The notes below the pieces were generated by a model that worked only from the letters and a program-made list of their open reading frames with translations, searched no databases and was not told the DNA's origin. 64,000 bases of DNA from Teratosphaeria epicoccoides (Eukaryota; Ascomycota; Dothideomycetes; Mycosphaerellales; Teratosphaeriaceae): positions 174,160 through 238,159 of the forward strand of contig JADDMT010000046.1 in the NCBI GenBank assembly GCA_021401465.1, read 5' to 3'. Below, one piece after another: positions 10,841 to 21,542 of this stretch; positions within the stretch are counted from its first letter, which is position 1, and every line of letters begins with the position of its first letter. Made by a program: the position numbers and the translations under genes.

Positions 10841-11596
10841 GCTGTCAGATCCAGTCTGGCGCTTCGCGATACAGATGAATGGTGGCAGAGCCAACCTGCA
10901 GAGGGAAGTGTGTGAAGATATGAAAGAGTTCATGTCGCACTGTCCCGAGGACCTTTGAGGCTGGCGAGGCTGGGACAAGGGTCCACTTTCTGGATATTCC
11001 TGCTTTGCCATGGTACCGAGTAGTTCTACGTCGGCAATAATCAGAGACTGGGTCCTCAACATCGATCAACGAATCTGCTCCGAGATTGCGATGCAGCTGA
11101 AGCGCCGACCTGGCGTTCTAATTCTGGGGCCAAGTGCCTGTGCAGCCTCATCAGCGAGTAGCAATGCAGCAATGCCCAGCCCTCAGATGTACGCTGCAGG
11201 CTGACGCTTCCATCTCACTCGAGCGCGCGCGTCTCAGCTGGCTCAGGAAGGGTAGTAGGAATGTTCCGCTCACAACATCGAGTGTCTGGCGCTGTCAAGG
11301 TCTTCCAAATTCCGGCTACAGGTGCACTGTCTTGTGCGAGGTTGCAAGTATCAACGTCAGGCAATTTCTGCTAAGCGAGACCTGAGGGAGCATAGGCTCA
11401 GAAGGTTGGAAAGAGACCAGGCGCGCAGTGTCAAGGGAGAAAAACCGTGAACAGCTGCGTCGGAACGAAAATATCATTCCTCGGCAGCCCAAGCAGCATA
11501 ACCATGGGTGACTCAAGTGTTGACATCCTGTCCGGACCGGCTGGCGCCATCAATAGCAGTGAGGTAGCCACGAATGTGCAATTATAGTCTTGACTA
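10841..11596. other. gap, possibly holding unrecognised 5' exons of the next gene
   Basis: I found no signal peptide or Cys-rich exon that clearly joins to the membrane protein starting at 11597, although such an exon would be expected for that protein type. The many short frames here are not supported by splice signals. Confidence 0.35.
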
Positions 11597-12466
11597 ATGG
11601 TGCCAGGCACAGCTGGGATAGGATCGAGTACATCATCGCCAACTCCAACCATTTCGATCTCATCCGAAACGGGCATTTCCACACCCCATTCCGCAGGTTC
11701 AGATCATGGGTCCGTCTCGTTGACTGCTGCCGTCACTTCAACCATAGCAACGCCAACGGCTCCGGAGCCTTTTTCAACATTCACGCCGATGCCGACTACT
11801 GCATCTCCGTCGGGCTCCGTGACATCGGGCCGGTCTGGGCTGACCAGCAGTGCAAAAGTCGGCCTTGGCATTGGTATCGGGCTCGGCATTCCACTCTTGA
11901 TTGGCGTCATAGGCCTCTGTGTGTTCTTGAGCCGCAAAAAGAAGAGCAGGCAAGGCCAAGGACCATATGGCCCAGTCATGGCAAATGAGAAGGGCGTAGA
12001 GAGAGGCAGCGACAGTAGCCACGCCGCACCACACGACCTGTGTCCAATCAGCTCGAAGGCGTTCACCCCTTCAGCCGCCGAGAGTGCGGATTTTGTACAC
12101 GCGAAGACAGTTTCGCGACAGGATGGTCAGCAAAGCGTTGCACGAAATGTGCCGAGCCAACTGCCACCAATAACACAGCAACATTGGCAAGATCAAGGAC
12201 CGTACGAAGAGCATAACTTGGCATTTGGTTCCAGACCTTATCACGATTCGGCTCCCGTTTCCGCTGTCGAAAGTCCACCTATTTTTAATACTTCACTAGC
12301 TGACCGGGGCACATCTGCAACACAGGATCAAGGAACGGGGCCGCATGATTGGGGGCATGAGCAGCCGCCTTCACCAGTGTCTCCTGTCAGTGATGTGAGC
12401 CCTGTTGACACCAGACCGGCAAGCTTGCTACTAGATGAGACAGGCAGAGGAGCACACCATGATTGA
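11597..12466 (+). CDS. Ser/Thr-rich single-pass membrane protein, 5' end uncertain
   Basis: The open frame gives 289 residues. Residues 1-85 are Ser/Thr/Pro-rich and look heavily O-glycosylated. Residues about 88-110 (VGLGIGIGLGIPLLIGVIGLCVFL) form one membrane helix, followed by a basic stop-transfer SRKKKSRQ. The roughly 180-residue tail is hydrophilic, with PPSPVSPVSDVSPVD near the end. This is the plan of fungal Mid2/Wsc-like surface sensors and of many Ascomycete S/T-rich membrane proteins, which normally have a signal peptide and a Cys-rich ectodomain upstream. Neither is present here, so upstream exons may be missing from my model. An in-frame TGA two codons before the ATG marks the limit of this exon. 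Confidence 0.55.
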   Translation: MVPGTAGIGSSTSSPTPTISISSETGISTPHSAGSDHGSVSLTAAVTSTIATPTAPEPFSTFTPMPTTASPSGSVTSGRSGLTSSAKVGLGIGIGLGIPLLIGVIGLCVFLSRKKKSRQGQGPYGPVMANEKGVERGSDSSHAAPHDLCPISSKAFTPSAAESADFVHAKTVSRQDGQQSVARNVPSQLPPITQQHWQDQGPYEEHNLAFGSRPYHDSAPVSAVESPPIFNTSLADRGTSATQDQGTGPHDWGHEQPPSPVSPVSDVSPVDTRPASLLLDETGRGAHHD

Positions 12467-12899
12467 TTGCCGTATACGAAGCTGTATGACACGATCACTT
12501 AAGCAAGATATTTTCATTGTAGGCACCAACATCGAAGAATTGACCCGCCTTAGCGGCTCCGTTGAAGAAGCTTTCAAGCAATAGCAGAGAGCCTGCTACC
12601 ACTGTTCCCCTGTGCAATCGAGAGTTCAGCATTTTCAAAAGCAAGACAAAAATGCATTGATTCACGTCGTTGCAGCGATGTACGACCGAGTACCACATTT
12701 TTGAGCATTCGGTGGCCGTATGAAACCGCAGATCTCGCGTGACAAGACACTCCATGGTTAGCGACCTTTGGGCTCATTACCACGGACAACTTGCATTCCG
12801 CTCACATATATCGTAGCTAGTAACGACCACGTCTGCTGCGGTCCCATATCTCCTCAATACCTTCTTCCAAAGAACCAGCAGGCTTTGAGGCTAGCTAAT

Positions 12900-13297
12900 A
12901 TGAAGACCGCCACGACGCTTCTCGCGCTCCTCGCGTCAATGATAGCAGTAACAATCGCTGTTGACAATCCTCCCGTATATCGAAACCACGTCTCCTATAT
13001 GCATCCGATAATTCGTGCTAACAGCCTATATCTCTAGCGCTGCTTTCCCACTGGCGACCCTGGAGACTGCTGGTTCCAAATCAAAGGAGAAGGCACAATG
13101 CAGCCTTGCGCAGACGTGAGTGAGATTCTCATGCTGGCTCCTGAGCGGCCTTACGGTTGGTTATGTGTGTCGACGAGTCTTGACCGACTGACACTGTATA
13201 GAGTGCCAAATGTACAAGATGGTACCGTTCTTGCAAGCCGGACGATGTTAGCGAGATGCATAATGGAAAGCTGGAGCTGAGGGCTACGTGCCATTAG
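12900..13297 (+). CDS. small secreted cysteine-rich protein (effector-like), three exons
   Basis: The exons are 12900-12974, 13038-13115 and 13202-13297, giving 82 residues. Intron 1 (63 bp) has a GTATAT donor, GTGCTAAC branch point and CTCTAG acceptor; intron 2 (86 bp) has GTGAGT, CTGAC and TATAG. All junctions are in phase 0, and each intron contains or creates stops if retained. Residues 1-20 are a strong signal peptide (MKTATTLLALLASMIAVTIA). The mature part has six cysteines, in the contexts RCFP, DCWF, PCAD, KCTR, SCKP and ATCH, enough for three disulfides. I recognise no family. It has the profile of fungal effector candidates; the role is inferred. Confidence 0.65.
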
Positions 13298-13577
13298 CTG
13301 TCTGCTGTCACGACATTGTGCATGCAGCATTGAATGTTTTCATCGGGCTTCAGGTGGTGTAGGCTGTGCTCAGCGAGATTGCCTGCTTGCAAGCAGCGGA
13401 TGTGCCGAGAATCCAGCAGCTTGAACGAGCAGCATATCCAGCAGATAAGCTCAACATCGCGGGTCACGCTGGACTGCTGAAACTATGGGGTTGACGATTT
13501 TTTTGGTTCAAAGCTGACTGCGAGATTCGGATGTACCAGTCATCGCCGTCATGCCCTCAGCGTTTTCATCTTCCACG

Positions 13578-15005
13578 TCAAGCACGTTGCTCAAAATTTG
13601 AGATTTGTCGCCCAACGAGGCGATTCGTAGACTTCACTTCCTCCATCTGAGCCGCTTGAACTTCTAACCGAGCCATCATTTCAACACGAAATGCCTGCAA
13701 ATCCGCGGCGGTTTTTGTCTTTCGCAGCCAATAACGCTCCCCGCATTCCTCTCTCAAGCACACCAGACTCTTCTTCGCAACTTCACTGCAACTTGCACTA
13801 CCCATCGTGAAAAACCATGCACCACGGTCGCGATCCGTGAGGTGCGTCTTGCAGAGCATCTTTGAAAATTGCGGTCGCTTTCAGATAAAAGCGCCGATGA
13901 TCGCTCTATGGTCGTCTTGCTCACGTCCCCAAACTCAGCGGTCTCCTGTGTCCCCCTGGAGAAATCTGACGGCGACAGTCTTGACGACAGGGCGCCCCGA
14001 TACGAGCCGGTTTAGGAAGTCATTCTTCCTCCATGGGCCACAGACACTGGTGGTCGTTTGCCCTGTTGCGCTGTCGCCGGCTCGTGAGCAATCAGACCTT
14101 GAGATTGCTCATGTGCCCCCAACCTCGGCGTATAAGCCGCACGACCCAGATCATGAGGTGGCACGTTCGAGCGTGACTTCTGCTGAAAAGGGACGATCTC
14201 GTCTGGTTCTGATCGATCGCATCGTCACTGCAATTGATAATCTCTCAAGCTCCATTCATGGTCCTTCGAAGATCGGGGTTTGTGATGATGAATCGCAGAC
14301 ATTGTATCTTTTGTGGTGTTATGGCGACCAATACTGTGTCTCGCCACTTGTGGTCAAGAGCATCCCGTCACCGCGACTGCAGCGGCTGACGCATCCACGC
14401 CACGACCGGCACCTTGCTCGCCACATTCCACCCTTTGCTCAATCGAAGAGTACAGAACAACGCGAACAACATTGTCATAAATGGTGAAACCAGTGACCAT
14501 ATCTCATTGACAATCTGCTTCTCCGTAAGGCCCAGATTGAAGACATCGCACTCGTCGTAATCAGTCTTTTGCTCGGCATACTCGCATATTAAAGCCGTCG
14601 TGCTAAATCGATCCGGGTCGCCGTAAATCAAGCATATCTGCGCCATCTTCTCCTGCTCGGGAACTTCTTCATAGCTTGGAAATGGTTCCACGGTCTCTGT
14701 ACTCGATGTTTTCAATGTTTTCATGGCAGCGTATCTAGTCGTAAACCCTCTGGCACGTCTGCGATTTCCAGTTCAAGCTGGCAAGCGGAAGATGATGTTG
14801 CGGCGCGCTGGGCAGATCGGACCCTTTGCAGCAATCTCGTTCTGCGAATGGCGTTGTCTTGGTTTTGATTGCGATCTGCACCTAGAAGCCGTTGACCACG
14901 ACTGAGCCTTATGAAGTTATGATTGGAGTCCAACTCAAATCTTTTGTAACCTGTCTGCATAATAACATCATCTTCAGTTTCCGGATCGAAACGGCATAAC
15001 ATCAT
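13578..15005 (-). CDS. possible multi-exon or decaying gene, function unknown
   Basis: Three minus-strand frames may belong together: 14721-15005 starting MMLCRFDPETEDD; 14368-14724 starting MKTLKTSSTETVEPFPSYEEV with one likely membrane segment (SPFMTMLFALFCTL); and 13578-13859 ending in a helical MMARLEVQAAQMEEV stretch. Between 13860 and 14367 the minus strand shows partly coding-like sequence with several stops. I could not place convincing introns, so this is either a multi-exon gene I cannot resolve or a pseudogene. No domain is recognised. The range marks the region to examine rather than a finished model. Confidence 0.25.
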
Positions 15006-15841
15006 TCCTGGCTGACATCAGACGGGCTCGCATTCATGCCGAGAAACCGAGTATCACGTGATGAGCCAAGAACTCCGCCTCTGCGGTATTACCTCATCGT
15101 GTGATCGTCTTCTAGCAGTGGAGGGCTTGGACAGTGGGGTGGTGCAAGAGGATAGGTGAGCCAGCTGTAGGCTTTATTCCTCGGCACATTGTGCCAGCCT
15201 AGCGAGACGTCCATCAGGGGCTTCAACGGCCACCGTTGAAAATTTTGTTTCGCTGAGTGAACGCGATGCCTCTAGACTGACGCCATTGTTGCATACTGCT
15301 GAGCATCCGATGACTCTACATATGCGCCAAGCTAAGCTGGCGCCAGAGCTAGATGCCCTGGGCGTAAAGCCCTATGCTGGGCCTGCAAACGGCATGCTAG
15401 GAGGAATTCACGAGCGAGTAGACCGGAGAACTACGCTACGTTTCCTTGCTCGCCGCATCTTCTGGAAGCCCATCGATAAGCAGTGAACCTGGCAGCATGT
15501 GCATATCAATCCCGTCGCAAGGACTCGTGTCGTACATGAGCAGCGTCTCAATGCTCAGTCGTGTTATACTCGAGGCTTTATCAATTCTGTATCAATCCCT
15601 TTAGTTCATTAAAATTGCCAAAAGGAGCCGAGCAATCTAAATGTGCCCTACGATCCAGGTGCGCTGGTTGCCAGGCACACCAGAGCTCAGATGTCGTAGC
15701 AGTTCGCTCTTGTGATGGACTTGGATAGGTCCAGAGAGTTGTGTTCCCACTTCATCTCTTCTTTACTGTGTCCTTATTGTACACTTCCTCCTCCCTCCAG
15801 CGCCCTCTTGATACTTTCCGGCACCATCATCTTGACTGGCT
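15006..15841. other. intergenic region
   Basis: This 836-bp gap holds the upstream side of the uncertain minus-strand locus and the 3' side of ATP14. Nothing coding is supported. Confidence 0.5.
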
Positions 15842-16325
15842 CTAGTGAGCAGCGTGGTCATCATCTTCCTCCGGCTCCTCAAACCAATCCTGCTCCACCG
15901 CGGCGCTCTCACCAGCAGCAGCTTGTCCCTCAACCTCGGGCACCTGTTTCTCGTACTCGCCAAGCGAGCTTGCAATGTCGGTCTCTTCGGGTGATGGTGG
16001 CGCGGGCGGAATGCTGAATTTCTGGACGTGGCCCTCGGCGTCGGAGGCCTTGACTGGGGGTGCCTTGTAGGCTTTCAGTTCTTTGAGGTACATGTCCTGG
16101 ACCAGGTCGGCTGGATGTCGAGTCTGGATCAGTAGTGCAATATCAGGTCATGACGCTCTGAGGCAGGCGAACCCTTTCGGACGGTGATAGCTGCAAATGT
16201 GCGGCGAGTGACCGCGACATACTGCTGTCGGGAGGCTCTTGCAAGCAATTGGCGCTGTAAATTGTCAATAAGATCATACATCGAAATTTCTTCGGATGAC
16301 ATACGGAAGCCCTCAATGACTGCAT
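15842..16325 (-). CDS. ATP14: F1Fo ATP synthase subunit h, mitochondrial
   Basis: Three exons on the minus strand (16325-16305, 16254-16173, 16110-15842) give a 123-residue protein. Exon 1 is only 21 nt (MQSLRAS). Intron 1 has GTATGT/TTTACAG; intron 2 has the unusual donor GTTCGC with acceptor ATCCAG. The join produces TVRKADLVQDMYLKELKAYK, the hallmark of fungal subunit h. The N-terminus is an Arg/Ala-rich mitochondrial presequence (LLARASRQQYVAVTRRTF). The rest is acidic and Pro-rich and ends in EQDWFEEPEEDDD. Subunit h is part of the peripheral stalk of ATP synthase in the inner membrane. Length and order match the family well. Confidence 0.9.
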
Positions 16326-17233
16326 GACTGCGTGATGAAGGTGATGCCTCACTGCTGCTCCTGTCCAAGTCTCGCGATCAAGTCGAGTTCCTCCGCAGAG
16401 AAGGTCGGCTAAAGCTCGGCAAGACCCGCGTACTTCTGGACGGGAGGTCTCAACGCCCTTCCACTTTCAGCTTCTTTGACCCGCCACCCACTCCATTCTC
16501 ACTCTACCCTCACGTCGCAAATAACCATCAAGACACACTCAGGAATCACTGGTTGATCTCTGCTACACGGTTCTGCTTGCTTCACGGCCCATTCTCCGCG
16601 AGACTCCTTTGCGCACAGTCTCAAAGACACCTTAACTGGTTGCGGCCCCGGAAGCAGGCGGCGACGTCCTTCCACTACCACTCGCGCATACCACACCGCG
16701 ATATCTCATTGCCTCTTCTCGAATCTCCGCACAGTCGTCACCACCACCAGGGGCATTTGGCACCGCAGGCACCACAGCCGGTCAATACGGAGCGAGGGTG
16801 AGTGAGTGTTGTGCCTGCCACTTGTGGGAGGCTCTGGTTTGCGTTGGGAGGTTCTGGTTTGCGGTGGGAGGTTCTGGTTTGCGAAATACGACAGTATTCA
16901 CTCGCGACTGCAACTTCACACAGCGACGCTCTGTCACATCCGCCCACGTTCAATCACTTTGTCTGGTCGCTCCGCGCATGTAGGCAGCATTGCTAACTCT
17001 TGTTCGACTTCAGCTGCGACCACAGGCCGAAGCGTCCATAAAAGGCCGCTTCCTTCCGTGTCCAGCAAACCTCTTCTGCATCCCAATTGCCCACCACGTA
17101 TTCTCCACTTTTCATCCGCTGCTACGCGATACAGCACAAGCTCAAGGTATCTGCCAAGGGCATCAAAAGACGTAACAGCGAGCGCTTTAGGAGCGACGAG
17201 AAGCCTTCAATACTACGAAAGCCGCTAGCCGCC
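16326..17233. promoter_or_regulatory. divergent promoter region between ATP14 and SUA7
   Basis: This 908-bp region lies between two divergently transcribed housekeeping genes. It contains the 20-bp triplicated repeat at 16824-16883 and long C/T-rich tracts. The SUA7 frame stays open upstream to 17087, but that extension is dissimilar to TFIIB. Confidence 0.5.
16824..16883 (+). repeat. three tandem copies of a 20-bp unit in the SUA7 upstream region
   Basis: The unit reads close to GTGGGAGGTTCTGGTTTGCG and occurs three times head to tail. The copies differ at one or two positions (GGCTC in copy 1; GCGTT and GCGGT at the junctions). It is about 350 bp upstream of the SUA7 start codon. Confidence 0.8.
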
Positions 17234-18322
17234 ATGGCGCAAGGGCTTTCGCCGGGCCAAGTGCCTGAGTCAGAGCCAGAATCCAAGCAAGAGCAAGAGT
17301 GGCGTGAGAATCTCAACATCAGATTGATGTGCAAGGACTGCAACGAGGACCCGCCAGAGCTGTACCACGATCAAGCCAGTGGCGATCTGATCTGCGCGAG
17401 CTGCGGCCTAGTCCTTAGCGCTCGCATGATAGACATGAGCTCCGAGTGGCGCACCTTCTCCAATGACGACCAGGGCAATGACGATCCGAGCCGTGTCGGT
17501 GATGGACCCAACGCGCTCCTCAATGGTGCGCAGCTCAACACAAACATTGCCTTTGGTGACGGTGGAGGTCGCAGCAAGGAGCTTCATAGGGCCCAGAATA
17601 AGGTGAATCTTGACAAGGGTAACAAGGCGCTGCTTCAAGCCTACAAGCAGATTGGTGCACTCTGCGACGGATGGCAGCTGCCAAACTCGGTCTCTGACAC
17701 TGCGAAGCACATCTTCAAGGATGCTGATGAAAGCAAGTTGTTCAAAGGCAAATCTCAAGAAGCATTGATTGCCGGCTGCGTCTTCTTGGCATGCCGCCGC
17801 AACAACGTCCCACGTTCGTTCCGAGAGGTCATGGAGCTCACTAAGGTCAGCAAGAAGGAAATTGGACGTACGTTCAAGCTTCTAGAGAACTTCCTTATGA
17901 AGAGTGACAGCAATAATAAGACCTCAGGCGGTGGTACCATGCTCGCTGGAGGCACCCTCGCTTTCAACGACACGTACAAGGGCAGCAGCAACTCCAACCC
18001 TGCTGACCTGTGCAACCGCTACTGCAGTCAGTTGGGAATGGACCAGAAGATCACAAATGTGGCCATTGCCCTTGCTCAGCGCATGACGTCGACTGGTGCT
18101 CTCGCTGGCCGTTCACCTCTCTCCTCTGCCGCTGCCTGCATGTTCATGGCCAGCCACCTCATGGCACAGCCGAAGAATGCCAAGGAGATTCAGAACGTTG
18201 TCAAGGTCAGTGATAGTACCATCAGGCATGCGTACAAGTTATTGTACCAGGAGAAGGACAAGTTGCTCAACGAGGAAATCTTGGCTCGCGGGGCTGATCC
18301 GGAACGCCTTCCAAAGCCGTAG
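17234..18322 (+). CDS. SUA7: transcription initiation factor TFIIB
   Basis: This is a single-exon 362-residue protein. The start at 17234 lies in a perfect GCCGCCATGG context. The N-terminal zinc ribbon shows CKDCNEDPPELYHD followed by CASCGLV. Next come the B-reader/linker region around SSEWRTFSNDD, then two cyclin folds, the first with LFKGKSQEALIAGCVFLACR and the second with AGRSPLSSAAACMFMASH and VSDSTIRHAYKLL. TFIIB bridges TBP and RNA polymerase II at promoters. Length and domain order are as expected for fungi. The ordinary TAG stop at its end shows that TAG terminates translation in this genome. Confidence 0.95.
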   Translation: MAQGLSPGQVPESEPESKQEQEWRENLNIRLMCKDCNEDPPELYHDQASGDLICASCGLVLSARMIDMSSEWRTFSNDDQGNDDPSRVGDGPNALLNGAQLNTNIAFGDGGGRSKELHRAQNKVNLDKGNKALLQAYKQIGALCDGWQLPNSVSDTAKHIFKDADESKLFKGKSQEALIAGCVFLACRRNNVPRSFREVMELTKVSKKEIGRTFKLLENFLMKSDSNNKTSGGGTMLAGGTLAFNDTYKGSSNSNPADLCNRYCSQLGMDQKITNVAIALAQRMTSTGALAGRSPLSSAAACMFMASHLMAQPKNAKEIQNVVKVSDSTIRHAYKLLYQEKDKLLNEEILARGADPERLPKP

Positions 18323-19196
18323 GAGGACAAATAGATGGCGAGCGCGAACGCCGCAGCCGATGCTCATGTCGAGCGGCATTCCAAGAAGCCGATCACTCGC
18401 ATCATATGATGTGCTGGTGTGCTTGCGCGGGTACAGGTCTGCTGCCGAGTGGGTGGTTGAGGCAGTTGTGACTGCAGTGGGAGATAGGCCCAATTGCTTC
18501 ATTATGCTTCCTTGCCTGCCTGACTGCCTGCTGGCTTGCTCTCATAGCGTGTCTCTGCACTATTGTATTTGGTGCAACGAGAACAAAAGTGTGATTTCAG
18601 GCGCGCGCGAGAGCGATGCCTCTGTGGCGGTTGAATTGTTACTGCTGCTATGATCACATTCATTGCAGATACCAACATCATGTAGAGGACAAATGGAAGC
18701 GGTCGTACGCACCACGATGTCCTCACTTCTGTCTCCTCTGCTCCTGCAATGATTGTGAGTGGTGATTGCCTGTTTGTGGTAATGTGCATGTCGCGGGCGA
18801 CGTCATGTTCCTGCCCCAATGAGCGGTTTCAAGCTCTCGACACGAAAAATATGCAAATTTCATTCTGCACCAGCTATCTCTGCAATACAAATACACCGAC
18901 TCCCTTTCCTCATCTTAATTCCGTCGCTTGGGTTCCAAGCTTGTTCGGGCGTGCTCGACTTCAGTGCAGCACCTTCCATCGGCACTCAACGATTTCTCAT
19001 TGTGGCACATACATGTATCATTGACTTCCAATATTCGGACAGCAACTCTGAGGTCAAGCGATCGACTGTATCCAGCCGATCCACGCAATTGGTCGGCTTG
19101 AGCAGCACTCATTGGCCCACTTACGGAGGACAGAGCAGTAAGATTCAGAAGAGAGACCAACCAACTATCGCGACTCCATTCGTCCACCGGAGCAAG
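18323..19196. other. intergenic region and leader
   Basis: This 874-bp stretch contains the SUA7 3' end and the leader of the next gene. The frame of the next gene is open from 18819, but the extension lacks coding character. No other feature is seen. Confidence 0.5.
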
Positions 19197-21134
19197 ATGG
19201 CCCAACAGGTCTTTGACCATATTCTGGAACATGTCCAAACCCTCACTCAAGATCCGGCGTCACCCAACAACGTGCGATTATTTGAGGAAGCCGAGCTTGT
19301 TCTTCCAAATCACCTGCAAGGCTCCCAAGATTTGCTTGACAAACGCCTACTGCTGATGCGGTACCTGGCTGCCGACATACAGGATTTCCGCAGAGCAGAC
19401 CGGACGCCCAGCGTCAATCTCCTGATTAGGCTCTTCGATGGCTGGAACTGGCAGCAGGTCTCCGGGTTTGGTACTAGCAATGTGCCGTACAAGGATGGAT
19501 TGGGTGTAGGCACAGAGAAGGGTGAAATGGTGCCGTTCAATCGTTTGATGATTTGTCTGCTGGAGAAGGCGACTGCAAGTGCGAGCGATGCGGCGCATGC
19601 CGCTGCCATGCTGGAGACTATGCAGGCGCTTGTGAGGTTATGGCTGGGCACACATGACACTGGTGTGGCGAGTTCGGCTGGTGAGTTGTTGTTGCTACTG
19701 CTGGAGGTGGATAAGGTTACGCCGAATGAAGGAAGCAGGACTGCTGACTGGAGAGTGAGATCCGCCGGACAAGGGCTGGTATGGAAGCGAATCTTTGGGG
19801 ACAGAGATGTGTACAACGTCTTTTTCGAAAATTGCGATCTGAGTGGCAAGAGCGACCTAAGCAAAAACCAAAAGACTATTGCCCAGGCGAGGTTACTGGA
19901 ATGGCTACCAAGGGTGGGAGCGATGAATTGGACGGCCATTTCATGCAGCCATCATATTGAAGTGGAGAACAAATATGGCGTCAAGGGCGGGTTACTGGAC
20001 TTCGCTGCTCTCAAGATGGTTGATTTCAAAGGCGATGTTCTAATGCATCGATGCTTGGTTGACTTCTACTCCGATATTCTTTTCAGCACGAGACCTATGG
20101 ACACGCATAGCATGATGCACCACGACTCAGTCGGGCTGCAATACTTGATCATGCATGGCTTGCATGCCAGAACTGCGGCAATATACCTTCACCTGCCAGG
20201 CATTCGGCAAGACCCTATGGACAGTATGTTTCTGTATGGAGCTGCAGCGCATTATTTGGCTACATATGCTACATCATACCCGGATCATTTCCTTGCTAGT
20301 CAAATGCCACAGCAGGTGCTGGACCGGCTGCAGCATGTTCTGGATATGTCACCTAGCAAATGGAGCCATGCGGACTCGCCGAAGCACGACCTACACCTCT
20401 TATCCTCATTACCACGCAAGTCACTGCTTCCCCAAGGCGCCGGTGAAATTGCTACTTCATCAAGCCCGTTACTTCTGCTTCCATCGAAGTCCACCAATCC
20501 CGACGTCTTGAACACACTAGCCTGCATATTTCGGGGTCCAGATAGTCCTGAAACATCATTTCCTCCTCCACAGACAGTTACGATCGACGCACAGCAGCAA
20601 CGGGATGCAGAAGAAGCAGCAGCGGCACGCGCTTTGTACTATCACTACTTAGCTAGTAATCCACGATTCTGGCAGGATGTTACCGCGCATGCAGACACCG
20701 TCGCACTTAACGATCTGGCACTGGCAGCATTGAACTGCTTGACATCCGTCATCATCGCAGATTGGTCGCCTTCCTCCGCAGCTGTAACGCATGACTTCGA
20801 ACTTCCCTCTACCATCGCATGCCCAGATTCTGGCCATGTAGCTATTTTGTCGCCGCCTGCACTGGAATACACCTTGCCCTACCTCTGCTCGCCCCCAAAG
20901 ACATTCGCAAATCTCGTTGGGGGTAGAGGCGATTCCGAGTCGTCGGTGTACAAGATCGCGAGCGCCAAGTATGATGCCTTAAGTGCACTGCATGCGAAGC
21001 TGATGACGCAGGTGGAGCAGACGCCGGGCCAAGGCTATGAAGATATTCTTGCTACGGTTGCTAAGAGGCTGGCCGAGGGCCCGCTGAATCGCGACGGAGA
21101 CATTGGAGGCAGAGTTGGCACCCTAGAGCTGTAG
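19197..21134 (+). CDS. Hsm3/PSMD5-like protein (probable proteasome assembly factor)
   Basis: This is a single-exon 645-residue protein starting at ATG 19197 (MAQQVFDHIL) in the context AGCAAGATGG. It is almost entirely helical in composition, with many Leu-rich amphipathic stretches as in HEAT/ARM-type solenoids. Blocks such as GLVWKRIFGDRDVYNVFF, AQARLLEWLPRVGAMNW and DVLMHRCLVDFYSDIL remind me of the fungal family annotated as DNA mismatch repair protein HSM3, whose characterised yeast member is a 26S proteasome base chaperone. That link is from memory of family patterns and is moderate. No catalytic motif is present. Confidence 0.55.
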   Translation: MAQQVFDHILEHVQTLTQDPASPNNVRLFEEAELVLPNHLQGSQDLLDKRLLLMRYLAADIQDFRRADRTPSVNLLIRLFDGWNWQQVSGFGTSNVPYKDGLGVGTEKGEMVPFNRLMICLLEKATASASDAAHAAAMLETMQALVRLWLGTHDTGVASSAGELLLLLLEVDKVTPNEGSRTADWRVRSAGQGLVWKRIFGDRDVYNVFFENCDLSGKSDLSKNQKTIAQARLLEWLPRVGAMNWTAISCSHHIEVENKYGVKGGLLDFAALKMVDFKGDVLMHRCLVDFYSDILFSTRPMDTHSMMHHDSVGLQYLIMHGLHARTAAIYLHLPGIRQDPMDSMFLYGAAAHYLATYATSYPDHFLASQMPQQVLDRLQHVLDMSPSKWSHADSPKHDLHLLSSLPRKSLLPQGAGEIATSSSPLLLLPSKSTNPDVLNTLACIFRGPDSPETSFPPPQTVTIDAQQQRDAEEAAAARALYYHYLASNPRFWQDVTAHADTVALNDLALAALNCLTSVIIADWSPSSAAVTHDFELPSTIACPDSGHVAILSPPALEYTLPYLCSPPKTFANLVGGRGDSESSVYKIASAKYDALSALHAKLMTQVEQTPGQGYEDILATVAKRLAEGPLNRDGDIGGRVGTLEL

Positions 21135-21542
21135 AGGCTGGCGTCCGGTTGGAGCGCACATGTTGCGTTCAAGGCTCTAGGAGAGTAGGTAGATCCCAGA
21201 CGAAGAGAACCGCTACAAGTGTCAGAGAGCGCCAAGTCGCATAATCGGGGCGTAGGTTATGCAAAACAATATGTATAGATCCTCAAACATCACCAGAATC
21301 ATGACGTTTGCACAATGGCTTCACATTCCCGTTCCTGGCGAAACTTGCAGGCATGTTGCCTGCAACAGCTCGTGCTACGCTCGGGTCCTATACACGACCG
21401 GCAGCGCGTACCTCAGGATCCGAGATCCTGTGAGTTGTACATCAGCATACGAGTGGCCGGGGCCCGAAGCCCTCAACGACATATGTGTAAACATGATCCA
21501 GCTTTGTGACGGTGACTCACCACGGATGGCGTGGACAGCAAG
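21135..21542. other. intergenic region
   Basis: This 408-bp gap lies between two plus-strand genes. No feature is seen beyond the presumed promoter of the BTB gene. Confidence 0.5.

Noticed and set aside
13807..14487. 226-codon plus-strand frame
   Set aside because: It overlaps more coding-like minus-strand segments, has no domain, and its composition looks like an antisense frame.
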